Below, piece after piece: positions 7,989-17,131 of a DNA stretch of 64,000 bases. The stretch spans positions 108,391-172,390 of the forward strand of contig CAYMZZ010000013.1 of NCBI GenBank assembly GCA_964395095.1, given 5' to 3'. Every line of letters begins with the position of its first letter. Within the stretch, counting starts at the first letter, position 1. The position numbers and the translations under genes are program-made. The notes beneath the pieces were generated by a model. It saw only the letters and a program-made list of their open reading frames with translations. It ran no database searches and was not told the DNA's origin. Origin of the DNA: CAYMZZ01 sp964395095. Lineage in GTDB: Bacteria; Bacteroidota; Bacteroidia; Chitinophagales; Chitinophagaceae.

Positions 7989-8389
7989 ACCGATTCTATT
8001 CTGTATCAAAATTGAAACTATTTATTAATATTTAAAATCCCTTGCGAATTCTTCACTTTTTGGTAAAATGGGGCGAACTTGTCCGGGTCGGAAATCCTTA
8101 CAAAAACTTTCTTTTACTTTTATTTTGTTAATTAAATTTAAATTTCCTTACATTTGGTTTCATTACACCGGGCGATCTTTGCACAAGATCGTTAAAAAAT
8201 ACAGATTCCGGTAGCGATTGCTCTTTTCTTCTGGCCATTTTCCTAATGATTTGTTCACTGACGGGTAATAATTTGTTTAAATACGGATCATTTCTTTGCA
8301 TTCGGCAGTATTGAATTAATCATTTTGAAAGAAAGTTTAACCAACTGATGCCGGTAGAAAATTAGTACGTATTAAAAAACTAAGCTGTT
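7989..8389. other. Divergent intergenic control region (DeoR / SusC)
   Basis: 401 AT-rich bases between divergent genes with no credible coding sequence. Apart from the promoter and inverted repeat at 8153-8191, there is a second TTTG (8272-8275) and TTTCTTTG (8291-8298) pair about 95 bases before the SusC start with shorter spacing than usual. The leader after the first promoter would be about 200 bases, long enough for post-transcriptional control, but no known riboswitch was recognised. Confidence 0.6.
8153..8191 (+). promoter_or_regulatory. Candidate SusC-operon promoter with overlapping operator
   Basis: TTTG (8153-8156) and GATCTTTG (8174-8181) are separated by 17 bases and match the Bacteroidota -33/-7 pattern with one -7 mismatch. 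The inverted repeat CGATCTT-tgcac-AAGATCG (8173-8191) is perfect and covers the -7 box, an ideal place for a repressor such as the adjacent DeoR protein. Confidence 0.5.
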
Positions 8390-11300
8390 ATGGAAAAAAC
8401 ACTGCGCTTTGCCAAAGAAAAAGTATCCATGCGGCCGGTCTATGCCAGGCTTCTCTGCCTGCTCGCCCTATGGATCGGTCTCGGAGCTGCGCCCCTTCAC
8501 GCGCAAAATGGCTCCTCCAACATCACCATCCGCGGTACGGTTACCGGCGATGATGACCAGCCCCTCCCTGGCGTAAACGTGCGCCATAAGGAAGGAACCG
8601 CCAGTACCCAAACCGATGAAAAGGGTACCTATGCGCTCAGCCTCCCTGGTTCCGGCACCCTGGTCTTCACCTTTGTGGGCCATAAATCTGAAGAGCGCTA
8701 TGTAGAAAGTGATGGCCGCATTGACCTTCGCCTGGATGGCGAGATCCGCAGCCTCGAGGAAGTGGTAGCCATCGGCTATGGCGTGGCCAAGAAAAAAGAC
8801 CTCACGGGTTCCATCTCCACCGTAAGTGGCGAGGAAGTGGCCGACCGTAATATGACCCAGGTATCGCAGGCCCTCCAGGGGTCCATGCCCGGATTAATCG
8901 TTACCCGCTCCAGCACTGCTCCGGGAGCCGGTGCTTCCATTCTCATTCGTGGAGTAACCACCATCGGCAACAGCACTCCTTTATATATAGTAGATGGTGT
9001 GCCGGTGGGCAATATCGATGATGTTAATGCCGACGATATTGCCGATATCTCGGTGCTGAAAGACGCCGCATCCGCCTCCATCTATGGAGCCCGCGCCGCT
9101 GCCGGTGTAATCCTCATTACTACCAAACGCCCCCGTCTGGGCCAGCAAAGCTTCCAGTACACGGGCACTTATGGTTTTGAAAAACCCACCGCCTTCCCCG
9201 ATATGGTGGGCACCAGGCGCTACCTCGAAATGATGAACGAGTGGACCTGGAATGATGCCGGCAACAACCCCGGCGGCGAGTACGCACTGTTTACCCAGGA
9301 CGATGTGGAGAACTGGATCGAATACAGCAAAACCAACCCCAATCAGTACCCCAATACCGACTGGATGGGTCTGCTGCTCAACAATACCGCGCCCCGTCAT
9401 AGCCATTATATCAGCTTTTCATCAGGCTCCGATAAAATGCGCACCATGGCTTCCATCAACTATGAAAAAATTGATGCCCTCTACGACCGTCGCAGTTATG
9501 AAAGAGTGATCGCGCGGATGAATAACAGCTTTACTATCAACAAGCATTTGTCTGCCCATGTAGATATGGCCTATAATTATTCGCTGTCGGAGGCACCAAC
9601 GCTGAATCCCATCTGGGATGCGCAGCGTTTTGCTCCCATCTATGCCGCCACCTGGGCCGATGGCCGTATTGCCGACGGAAAAAATGGTTCCAATGCCTAT
9701 GCCGAAATGAAATATGGCGGATTCAACAACGACTGGCGCAATAAGTTCTATGGCCGCGTGGCGCTCGAGTTCAAACCCGTGGATGGACTTACCATCACTG
9801 GTGTGTTCTCGCCGCAGTTTGCCATGAGCAAAACAAAAACATTTACCAAGCAGATCCGCATCTATACGGCGGATGACCCCACGGTGTTCTCCACTTTCGT
9901 GGCAGGTCACCAGGCTACCAACCTGAGCGAAGGGCGCAACGATTCGAAAAATTTCACCAAGCAGTTGCTGGCCAACTATACCAAAAAATGGAATAAGCAT
10001 CGCTTTAATGCCCTCGCTGGTTATGAGGATTACTATTCTTTTAACGAAGGCCTTGGCGCAAGAGCGAATAATTATACACTTTCTAATTTCCCTTATCTTG
10101 ATTTGGGTCCGCTCGATTTCATGCTCAATTCGGGCTCGGCCAGCGAAACCGCCTACCGCTCTTATTTTGGTCGACTGATGTATGATTTCGATAATCGCTA
10201 TTTCATCCAGGCCAACCTTCGTCATGATGGTTCCTCCCGTTTCCATCCCGATTATCGCTGGGGCAGCTTCCCCTCCATTTCGGCAGGCTGGGTGATTTCG
10301 GAAGAAAACTTCATGCAGAATAATCGCATTTTCTCGCACCTGAAGCTGCGCGGATCCTGGGGGCAACTGGGCAACGAGCGCATTGGTAATTATCCTTACC
10401 AGTCCTCCATCGGTTATTCCAATACACTATTTTACCAGGGTGGCAATCCCGTATCGGCAATCACTGCCGCCCAGTTTTATTATGCTATTCGCGACATCAC
10501 CTGGGAAATCACCGAAACCAGCAATATTGGCGTGGATATGAATTTCCTGAACAATCGCCTTTCTGTATCGGCTGATCTGTATCGCAAGAAAACCCGCGAC
10601 ATGCTGCTGGAGCTGGAAATTCCTGATTATATGGGATTCGAAAACCCTAATCAGAATACCGGTAATATGTATACCAATGGATGGGATCTGCAAGTGGGAT
10701 GGCGCGATCGCTCCCGCGAGTTCAAGTATTCCGTGCTGGTGAACCTTTCCGATTCACGTACCCGCATGGGCAACCTCGGTGGTATCGTGCTCGATGGCGC
10801 CACCATCATCCGCGAGGGTAGTGAGTTCAACGAATGGTATGGCTATGTGTCCGACGGCATCTTCCAGACACAGGACGAAGTGAATAATTCACCCAAACTC
10901 TACAATGGCGTGAAACCCGGCGATATCCGCTACCGTGATATCAGTGGTCCCGATGGAGTACCGGATGGAAAAATTACACCCGACTACGACCGTGTGCAAC
11001 TGGGAGGCTCACTTCCCCGTATGCTGTTTAGCGGCCAGGTAAATATGGAGTATAAGGGATTTGATTTCTCGCTGGTATTCCAGGGCGTGGGTCGCCAACA
11101 ATCGCGTCTTACCTCGCAAATGGTGATGCCCTTCCATAGTGGCTGGACCAATGCGCCCGCCATCATCGATGGCAAGTACTGGAGTGTTTACAACGATGAA
11201 AAGCAGAACCAGGAGGCGAAGTATCCCCGACTTTCGTATACAGCCCAGGAAAACAACAACTATGTGAACTCTGATTTCTGGCTGATCGATGGATCTTATT

Positions 11301-11500
11301 TCCGATTGAAGAACCTGATGATCGGTTATACTTTACCACAGAAATGGGTGCGCCGGGCCAGGCTGCAGCAGGTACGTTTGTTTGCCTCCGGTTCCGACCT
11401 GTTCTCCATCGATAAGCTGCCCAGAGGATGGGATCCTGAAGCCAACTACAGCACTTATATCACCAGCGCCTACAATTTTGGCGTATCCATCAAATTCTAA
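8390..11500 (+). CDS. SusC/RagA-family TonB-dependent outer-membrane transporter
   Basis: A 1036-residue SusC-type importer. A signal peptide ends near AQNG. It is followed by a carboxypeptidase-regulatory-like domain (TVTGDDDQPLPGVNVRHKEG, residues about 45-120), a plug (VVAIGYGVAKKKDLTGSIS, then LYIVDGVP and EDI-type VLKDAASASIYGARAAAGVI), and the 22-strand barrel ending in the aromatic terminus NFGVSIKF. With the SusD 9 bases downstream it forms the lidded uptake pair. No glycoside hydrolase lies in this operon, unlike a standard polysaccharide locus. The imported molecule is therefore probably an oligomer or conjugate processed by the operon's phosphoesterases and oxidoreductases rather than a plain glycan (inference). 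Confidence 0.95.
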   Translation: MEKTLRFAKEKVSMRPVYARLLCLLALWIGLGAAPLHAQNGSSNITIRGTVTGDDDQPLPGVNVRHKEGTASTQTDEKGTYALSLPGSGTLVFTFVGHKSEERYVESDGRIDLRLDGEIRSLEEVVAIGYGVAKKKDLTGSISTVSGEEVADRNMTQVSQALQGSMPGLIVTRSSTAPGAGASILIRGVTTIGNSTPLYIVDGVPVGNIDDVNADDIADISVLKDAASASIYGARAAAGVILITTKRPRLGQQSFQYTGTYGFEKPTAFPDMVGTRRYLEMMNEWTWNDAGNNPGGEYALFTQDDVENWIEYSKTNPNQYPNTDWMGLLLNNTAPRHSHYISFSSGSDKMRTMASINYEKIDALYDRRSYERVIARMNNSFTINKHLSAHVDMAYNYSLSEAPTLNPIWDAQRFAPIYAATWADGRIADGKNGSNAYAEMKYGGFNNDWRNKFYGRVALEFKPVDGLTITGVFSPQFAMSKTKTFTKQIRIYTADDPTVFSTFVAGHQATNLSEGRNDSKNFTKQLLANYTKKWNKHRFNALAGYEDYYSFNEGLGARANNYTLSNFPYLDLGPLDFMLNSGSASETAYRSYFGRLMYDFDNRYFIQANLRHDGSSRFHPDYRWGSFPSISAGWVISEENFMQNNRIFSHLKLRGSWGQLGNERIGNYPYQSSIGYSNTLFYQGGNPVSAITAAQFYYAIRDITWEITETSNIGVDMNFLNNRLSVSADLYRKKTRDMLLELEIPDYMGFENPNQNTGNMYTNGWDLQVGWRDRSREFKYSVLVNLSDSRTRMGNLGGIVLDGATIIREGSEFNEWYGYVSDGIFQTQDEVNNSPKLYNGVKPGDIRYRDISGPDGVPDGKITPDYDRVQLGGSLPRMLFSGQVNMEYKGFDFSLVFQGVGRQQSRLTSQMVMPFHSGWTNAPAIIDGKYWSVYNDEKQNQEAKYPRLSYTAQENNNYVNSDFWLIDGSYFRLKNLMIGYTLPQKWVRRARLQQVRLFASGSDLFSIDKLPRGWDPEANYSTYITSAYNFGVSIKF

Positions 11501-11509
11501 TCTACGATC

Positions 11510-13204
11510 ATGAAAAAGATATTTTATTTTCTGGCAGCCGGGATCCTGTTAGGCTCCTGCACCAAATTGGATCTCAATCCGCTTTCGGAAGGTTCCAGTG
11601 AAAACTGGTATTCCGATGAAACCGAGATTGCGCTCTCTCTCAACGATCTGTACAGAACCTATCTCTGGAGCCTGGAGCTGAACCTGGAAACCGAGCGTAT
11701 GACCGACAACTGGACACAACGCCAGGCCGTGCATGCCTTCGCCGCCGGTTCCATCACCAGTGAGTGGAGTATGGCCGAAGATGTGTGGCTGAGCACGTAC
11801 AAGGGAATTACCCGGGCCAATACCATCCTGACAAGTCTTGACAATGCTGTTGGCAACATCTCCGAGATTAAATTGAAACAGTTTGAGGGTGAAGCCCGCT
11901 TTATGCGCGCCGCTTTATATGGCCGCCTCATCTTCCTGTACGGCGATGTGCCTTTCTATACCGACTATATCAGCATCGATGATGCTTTTGAACTGGGTCG
12001 CACTGATAAAAATGTGATCAAGCAACAGGTATATGAGGATTTTGATATAGCTATTGCGAATCTTCCGGTAAGCTATAGCGGCAACGACTTGCAGCGTGTT
12101 ACCAAGGGCGCGGCTTATGCCTTCAAGGCCCGCACCGCGCTGTATATGGGCGACTGGGCCCTGGCCCGCGATGCGGCCAAAGCCTGTATAGACCTCGGCG
12201 TGTACACCCTGCATCCGGATTTTGCGGATTATTTTCTTTCCAAAACCCGCAATTCACCCGAAACCATTTTCGCACTGCCCCAATCCCTGGCCCTGAACCA
12301 GTTTTGGGCTACTACCAATTTCTATCCCCGCACTCATGGAGGTAATGCCGTGGCCGTTCCTTCCTGGGAACTGTTCGCAGCATTTCCCTGTACGGATGGA
12401 TTGCCCATTGATGAGTCACCGCTCTATGATCCGCGCAATCCTTTTGAGAACCGCGACCCTCGCTGTGCAGAAACTTTTGTGGCCTTCAATTCTGTTTTCA
12501 TCGGTATCGAATACGATCCCAATCCTTATACCACCAAGGTGATGAATTATAATACCGGTCAGCTCATCAATAACCGTGCTGCCCGCACCGTGGATCAGTT
12601 TGCCTCCTACAATGGCATGGCGCTGAAAAAAGGGGTGGATGAAGAATGGGTAGACGATAAGCGTTCGGATTTTGATATCAAGATCATGCGCTATGCCGAT
12701 GTATTGTTGATGTACGCAGAAGCCAAGATCGAACTGAATGAAATTGATCAGTCGGTTCGCGACGCCATCAACCGGGTACGTGCAAGGGCCTATAAGGTAG
12801 CATATACGAATACCGGCGCTTATCCCGCTGTTACCGCTGATACACAATCCGATCTGCGCCGTATTGTTCGCAATGAGCGCCGTATTGAGCTGGCCTGGGA
12901 AAATCGTCGCTACGATGATATCGTTCGCTGGCGCATCGCGGAGAAAGTACTCACCAAACCCGTTTATGGCATGCTGGATCCCAACGATCTGAAAGCACAG
13001 GTGGTGGATCAGGGTCTGTGGTTCTTTCCCAGTGTAACGGAAATAGATGAAGACTGGCTGCCCGATTTTGGCCCTATGCACGCCACCGGTCTCATTAAAA
13101 TACTCGTGGCTCGCGATTTCGACGCTACCCGTCAATACCTTTGGCCCATACCTTCGAAGGAAATTATCATCAACGACAACCTGGTTCAAAACCCCGGTTA
13201 TTAG
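11510..13204 (+). CDS. SusD/RagB-family substrate-binding lipoprotein
   Basis: A 564-residue SusD-like surface lipoprotein. The signal ends at LLGSC, followed by the usual TKLDLNPLS start. The helical TPR-like core contains GEARFMRAALYGRLIFLYGDVPFYT, and the C-terminus has MRYADVLLMYAEAKIELNE, RRIELAWENRRYDDIVRW and the closing PIPSKEIIINDNLVQNPGY. These are the defining motifs of the family. It caps the SusC channel encoded just upstream. A strong hairpin follows the stop codon, which may lower expression of the downstream catabolic genes relative to the abundant SusCD pair. Confidence 0.95.
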   Translation: MKKIFYFLAAGILLGSCTKLDLNPLSEGSSENWYSDETEIALSLNDLYRTYLWSLELNLETERMTDNWTQRQAVHAFAAGSITSEWSMAEDVWLSTYKGITRANTILTSLDNAVGNISEIKLKQFEGEARFMRAALYGRLIFLYGDVPFYTDYISIDDAFELGRTDKNVIKQQVYEDFDIAIANLPVSYSGNDLQRVTKGAAYAFKARTALYMGDWALARDAAKACIDLGVYTLHPDFADYFLSKTRNSPETIFALPQSLALNQFWATTNFYPRTHGGNAVAVPSWELFAAFPCTDGLPIDESPLYDPRNPFENRDPRCAETFVAFNSVFIGIEYDPNPYTTKVMNYNTGQLINNRAARTVDQFASYNGMALKKGVDEEWVDDKRSDFDIKIMRYADVLLMYAEAKIELNEIDQSVRDAINRVRARAYKVAYTNTGAYPAVTADTQSDLRRIVRNERRIELAWENRRYDDIVRWRIAEKVLTKPVYGMLDPNDLKAQVVDQGLWFFPSVTEIDEDWLPDFGPMHATGLIKILVARDFDATRQYLWPIPSKEIIINDNLVQNPGY

Positions 13205-13212
13205 TAACCTGC

Positions 13213-13244
13213 AAACTGGCAGGGTTGTATGACCCTGCCAGTTT
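13213..13244 (+). terminator. Intra-operon hairpin after susD
   Basis: AAACTGGCAGGGT (13213-13225) and ACCCTGCCAGTTT (13232-13244) form a perfect 13-bp stem with a 6-base loop, directly followed by TATTTC. It sits between SusD and the first MFS gene, suiting a partial terminator or mRNA-stabilising structure that separates SusCD from the metabolic genes. Confidence 0.65.
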
Positions 13245-13257
13245 ATTTCAATACTGA

Positions 13258-14535
13258 ATGATTGCGACCCAACCCATAAAACCCAAATGGCTCACGGCGG
13301 AGAAAAGACGATGGCTGATTATCGCCGTTATCTTCCTCGCCATTGTATTCAATTATGTAGACCGGCAAATTGTGTCGGTGCTGAAACCTGTCCTGAAATC
13401 GGAGTTTGCATTGAATGATGAAGGCTATGCTTTTATCGTCAACCTCTTCACCATCTGTTATGCTGTGATGTATCCTGTTACGGGATGGATGGTCGACAAA
13501 TGGGGTGCCAGGCTGGTGATGTTCTGGGGCATTATTACCTGGTCGCTTGCCTGCATAGGCGGCGGGCTGGCCCGCACATTCGGACAATTTGGTTTTTTTC
13601 GCGGTCTGCTCGGTGCAGCCGAACCCACCAATTTTCCGGCGCAGCTCAAGGTGGTCACGATCTGGTTTCCGGGTAAGCTGCGTGCCACGGCCAACAGTCT
13701 TTGCGTGGCGGGTAGTTCCATTGGAGCCATCCTCGCGCCACCCGTTATTGCCTGGCTGGCGATTACCTATAGCTGGCAAACGGCCTTTATTGTGATGGGT
13801 GCTATTGGTTTGCTGATAGCAGTACTATGGCGCCTCGTTTATCGCGATCCGCCTCCGCATATTCTGAAAGAAGCTACGGAAACGGCCGTGGTTGGCGAAG
13901 CTGAATCATTTAGCTGGTCGCAACTCTGGCGCACACGCAGTTTGTGGGGCGTGTTGCTGATTCGTTTTGTGAGCGACCCGGTCTGGTATTTCTGTTTGTT
14001 TTGGTTACCGGGTTACCTGCAGGAAGAATCGGGCCTGAGCCTCGCGCAGGTGGGCATGTTTGGATGGATACCTTTCTTATTTGCCGACCTGGGGGCTATC
14101 GGTACTTCCGCCTGGTCTGATAAGCTGGTGCGCAAAGGATACACACCGCTGCGTGCAAGAAAAATTATGTTGACCTCCGTGGCTTTTCTGGCGCCGCTTT
14201 GTGTGCTTACCCCTTATCTCAATAGCGCCTGGCTCACTTTGCTGGTATTTAGTATTGTGGCCATCGCCTGCCTGAGCTGGTTATTTACTGTGAGTGTGGT
14301 GGTAGCCGAAGCATTCCCTGTTAAAAATGTGGCCAGTGTATTGGGTATTGCGGGGGGATTTGGCGCACTGGGGGCTGTATTGTTCAATTATTTCGTGGGT
14401 CAGTTTATGGGTACCCTGGGCGCGGAGAAAATATTTATCGCCATGGCCTTTCTGCATCCCATCGCGGTATTGATACTCTGGACCATGATACGTCCGGAAA
14501 GACCGCCTGCAAAGCCTAAAATTTTAGAAAATTAA
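13258..14535 (+). CDS. MFS transporter, anion:cation symporter (hexuronate/ExuT-like) type
   Basis: A 425-residue, 12-helix major facilitator. The first half has NYVDRQIVSVLKPVL in helix 1, GWMVDKWGARLVM in the loop 2-3 signature, RGLLGAAEPTNFPAQ and the ATANSLCVAGSSIGAILAPP stretch. This is the pattern of the anion:cation symporter family that carries hexuronates, galactonate, sugar phosphates or similar anions. It would move a charged, periplasmically processed product into the cytoplasm. The operon also has a second MFS of the polyol type, so two chemically different products may be imported. Exact substrate unknown. Confidence 0.88.
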   Translation: MIATQPIKPKWLTAEKRRWLIIAVIFLAIVFNYVDRQIVSVLKPVLKSEFALNDEGYAFIVNLFTICYAVMYPVTGWMVDKWGARLVMFWGIITWSLACIGGGLARTFGQFGFFRGLLGAAEPTNFPAQLKVVTIWFPGKLRATANSLCVAGSSIGAILAPPVIAWLAITYSWQTAFIVMGAIGLLIAVLWRLVYRDPPPHILKEATETAVVGEAESFSWSQLWRTRSLWGVLLIRFVSDPVWYFCLFWLPGYLQEESGLSLAQVGMFGWIPFLFADLGAIGTSAWSDKLVRKGYTPLRARKIMLTSVAFLAPLCVLTPYLNSAWLTLLVFSIVAIACLSWLFTVSVVVAEAFPVKNVASVLGIAGGFGALGAVLFNYFVGQFMGTLGAEKIFIAMAFLHPIAVLILWTMIRPERPPAKPKILEN

Positions 14536-14546
14536 TCTATAGCAAG

Positions 14547-15950
14547 ATGAGTAATCAATGGAAGAAAATGATTCAGGAGCCCGCCCGCGAAATACCCGTA
14601 CGTCGCGAAGTGGATGTATTGGTTGTAGGTGGTGGCCCTTCGGGCATCATGGCCGCGCTGGCCGCGGTGGAAGATGGATTGAAGGTAATGCTGATCGAAA
14701 GCAGGAGCTTTGTCGGCGGCAACATGACCATCGGTTTGCCCATCCTGGGTTTCCTGGGTCAGAAGGGTAACCAGATCATCAAGGGATTGCCCCAGAAGCT
14801 GATCGATCGCCTCAAAGCCGCGGAGGCTTCGAGCGAACACCGGCCCTGTCCCCTCCACATGAGCCTGACCCTGGTAGAACCCGAAGCCGTTAAGACCGTA
14901 GGCCTGCAAATGCTGGTGGAAGCGGGAGTGGAAGTGCTGTTCTATGTTTTCTGCGCCGGCGTGGTAAAGGATGGCGATGAGCTGAAAGGCGTGATTATCG
15001 AAAGCAAAGCGGGACGCGAAGTGTTGTTGGCCAAAACAATCATCGATTGCAGTGGCGATGCCGATGTGGCTTTCCGCGCCGGTGTGCCCTGCGAGTTTGG
15101 GAATGAAGAAGGCGGCGTGCAACCTCCCACGCTTATGTTTTGCCTCGGTGGAGTGGATACCGAAAAGCTCCGCCTGAGCATTGCGGAAGAGCCCCGAACT
15201 TATTTAACGGATTTTATTCCTTCGGAATATTTTGGGCAGAACAACCAGTTTGTACTGGTAGGTATGCGCAACCTGATCAAGAAAGCGCAGGAGGCAGGGC
15301 TTCGCCTCGCCACAGAGCGCACTATCCTCATCACAGGTTTGCGTAAGGGTGAGGTATGGGTGAATATGACCCGTATCAATGGTGTAAACGGTACGGATCC
15401 CGCCAGCCTCAGCTTTGGCGAAATAGATGGCCGCGATCAGATCCGCGATATACAACGTTACCTGATAGAGTATGTGCCGGGATTTGAGCAGGCCTATTTC
15501 CTCCGCACCGCGCCCTTTCTCGGTATTCGGGAAACCAGGCGAATTGTTGGCCACTACACCATGACCCGCGAAGACATCATGGCCTGTCAGCATTTCGACG
15601 ATGCCATAGCCGTGGCCAGCTACCCCCTCGATATCCACCATCCGCAGGGTGGGGGATGCACCCTCGAATGGTGCGGCGACTGCTATGATATTCCTTACCG
15701 CTCCCTGGTGCCACAAAAAATTAAAAACCTGCTGGTGGCCGGACGCAGCATTTCCACTACGCACGAAGCCATGTCGGCCATCCGCGTAATGGCCCCCTGT
15801 ATGGCCATGGGAGAAGCAGCCGGTCGTGCCGCACGTATTGCCCTCCGCGATGGCGTACAACCCGCCGACGTGGATGTGAGAAAAGTACAGAAGGAACTAC
15901 TCGAAAAAGGCGCTTACCTGCGTAAACCCGTTGAAGAAAAAGTGTATTAA
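14547..15950 (+). CDS. FAD-dependent oxidoreductase (FAD_oxidored, PF12831 type)
   Basis: A 467-residue flavoprotein with the dinucleotide-binding start VDVLVVGGGPSGIMAALAA (residues 23-41), an acidic residue closing the motif (MLIESR) and GGNMT. It also has the mid-protein IIDCSGDADVAFRAGVP, the LGIRETRRIVGHYTMTREDI segment, and a C-terminal FAD contact NLLVAGRSIS followed by AIRVMAPCMAMGEAAGRAA. This combination defines the PF12831 family, often found beside SusCD genes in Bacteroidota but with few characterised members. No signal peptide is evident, so it is probably cytoplasmic and oxidises an imported sugar acid or polyol (inference). It lies 11 bases after the ExuT-like transporter. Confidence 0.88.
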   Translation: MSNQWKKMIQEPAREIPVRREVDVLVVGGGPSGIMAALAAVEDGLKVMLIESRSFVGGNMTIGLPILGFLGQKGNQIIKGLPQKLIDRLKAAEASSEHRPCPLHMSLTLVEPEAVKTVGLQMLVEAGVEVLFYVFCAGVVKDGDELKGVIIESKAGREVLLAKTIIDCSGDADVAFRAGVPCEFGNEEGGVQPPTLMFCLGGVDTEKLRLSIAEEPRTYLTDFIPSEYFGQNNQFVLVGMRNLIKKAQEAGLRLATERTILITGLRKGEVWVNMTRINGVNGTDPASLSFGEIDGRDQIRDIQRYLIEYVPGFEQAYFLRTAPFLGIRETRRIVGHYTMTREDIMACQHFDDAIAVASYPLDIHHPQGGGCTLEWCGDCYDIPYRSLVPQKIKNLLVAGRSISTTHEAMSAIRVMAPCMAMGEAAGRAARIALRDGVQPADVDVRKVQKELLEKGAYLRKPVEEKVY

Positions 15951-15977
15951 AATCTCATCGAAAATAATTGCTCTGTT

Positions 15978-17090
15978 ATGCGAAAAATTAACCTGGTTCT
16001 CCTGCTTGCCTTCCTGATCAGCAGCACCGATATGCGGGCACAGGAAAATGTTGAGAAACCCAAACTGGATCAAAAAGGTTCCTGGACAATGATCATGCTG
16101 CCCGATTTGCAGAACTATGCCAAATGGGGAAGGAACCAGCCGATCGTGGAACTGATGACTGCCTGGATTGAGGAGAATATCGACAGCCTCAATATAAAGA
16201 TGGTAGTGGTGGTGGGCGACCTGGTGCAGAACAATGAAAAGATCACCAACGATTACGATGGTAATCAAACCACGCAAAAGCAATGGGAAACCATCTCCAA
16301 CGCGTTTAAGCGGCTCGACAATAAAGTAGCTTATATCGCAGCTACGGGCAATCACGACTACAGTATCGATCGCGAGGGACATCGCAAATCACGCTACAGC
16401 GAGTTCTTTACCGTCGACAGAAATTATCTCAATCAGAAATACCTGGTACAGAATACCCGCAATGAAGAAGGTGAGCCCAGCCTCGAAAACGCGGCTTATG
16501 AGATGAAGGGATTGAATGGGAAGGACTACCTTTTTGTAACGGCGGAATATGGTCCGCGCGACACGGTGCTCACCTGGGCCAAAAAAGTAGCGGCCCTGGA
16601 GCAGTACAAAAATCACAGGCTCGTATTCATCACCCATAATTATCTCAGCAATAAAGACAAGCATACCACCAAGGAAGTAGACTGGCTCTATTGGGAGCCC
16701 TATAATATCAATAACCAGATTCAGAAATCGCCGCATATAAAACTGCCTAATGCCAATAATGGCAAGCAGATATTTGAGAAACTGATACAACCCTCTACCA
16801 ATTATGAGCTGGTGCTCAGCGGGCATATTTCCGGCGAAGGTTATCGGGTAGATAAGAATAAGGCCGGCAAATCGGTGCACCAGATTCTGTTTGACGCGCA
16901 ATCCATGGGAGGTGGTCATCGCGATGGCAACGGCGGCGATGGCTGGCTGCGCATACTCGAGTTTTTTCCCGACGGGAAAACCATGAAGGTGAAAACCTAC
17001 TCGGTATTGTTTGGGACATCTCCCACCACGCAGCAACACGCGTGGAAAAAAGACGCAAGAAATGAATTCACCATCAAATTCGACCAGTAG
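15978..17090 (+). CDS. Exported calcineurin-like metallophosphoesterase
   Basis: A 370-residue secreted phosphoesterase. A signal peptide ends at MRAQ. The metal-binding blocks appear in order: MLPDLQNY (first Asp), VVVGDLVQNN (GDxxxx), AATGNHDYS (GNHD), FITHNYLS (GH/TH block) and LSGHISGEGYR (GHxH-like). Two divalent metals would hydrolyse a phosphomono- or diester. Located in the periplasm, it could cut phosphate or a phospho-linked headgroup from material brought in by SusCD. A GDPD-like exported phosphodiesterase ends the same operon, so phosphoester chemistry is a shared theme. Natural substrate unknown. Confidence 0.9.
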   Translation: MRKINLVLLLAFLISSTDMRAQENVEKPKLDQKGSWTMIMLPDLQNYAKWGRNQPIVELMTAWIEENIDSLNIKMVVVVGDLVQNNEKITNDYDGNQTTQKQWETISNAFKRLDNKVAYIAATGNHDYSIDREGHRKSRYSEFFTVDRNYLNQKYLVQNTRNEEGEPSLENAAYEMKGLNGKDYLFVTAEYGPRDTVLTWAKKVAALEQYKNHRLVFITHNYLSNKDKHTTKEVDWLYWEPYNINNQIQKSPHIKLPNANNGKQIFEKLIQPSTNYELVLSGHISGEGYRVDKNKAGKSVHQILFDAQSMGGGHRDGNGGDGWLRILEFFPDGKTMKVKTYSVLFGTSPTTQQHAWKKDARNEFTIKFDQ

Positions 17091-17122
17091 TTTTTTATGG
17101 GCATAGCTATGCCCATAAAAAA
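17091..17122. terminator. Perfect 32-bp palindrome between phosphoesterase and second MFS
   Basis: TTTTTTATGGGCATAG is followed immediately by its exact reverse complement. As RNA it folds into a tight stem with A/U-rich ends in both directions, like a bidirectional intrinsic terminator. It begins right after the phosphoesterase stop and ends 9 bases before the next start codon, so it could act as an attenuator inside the operon. Confidence 0.65.
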
Positions 17123-17131
17123 CCTTTCTGC

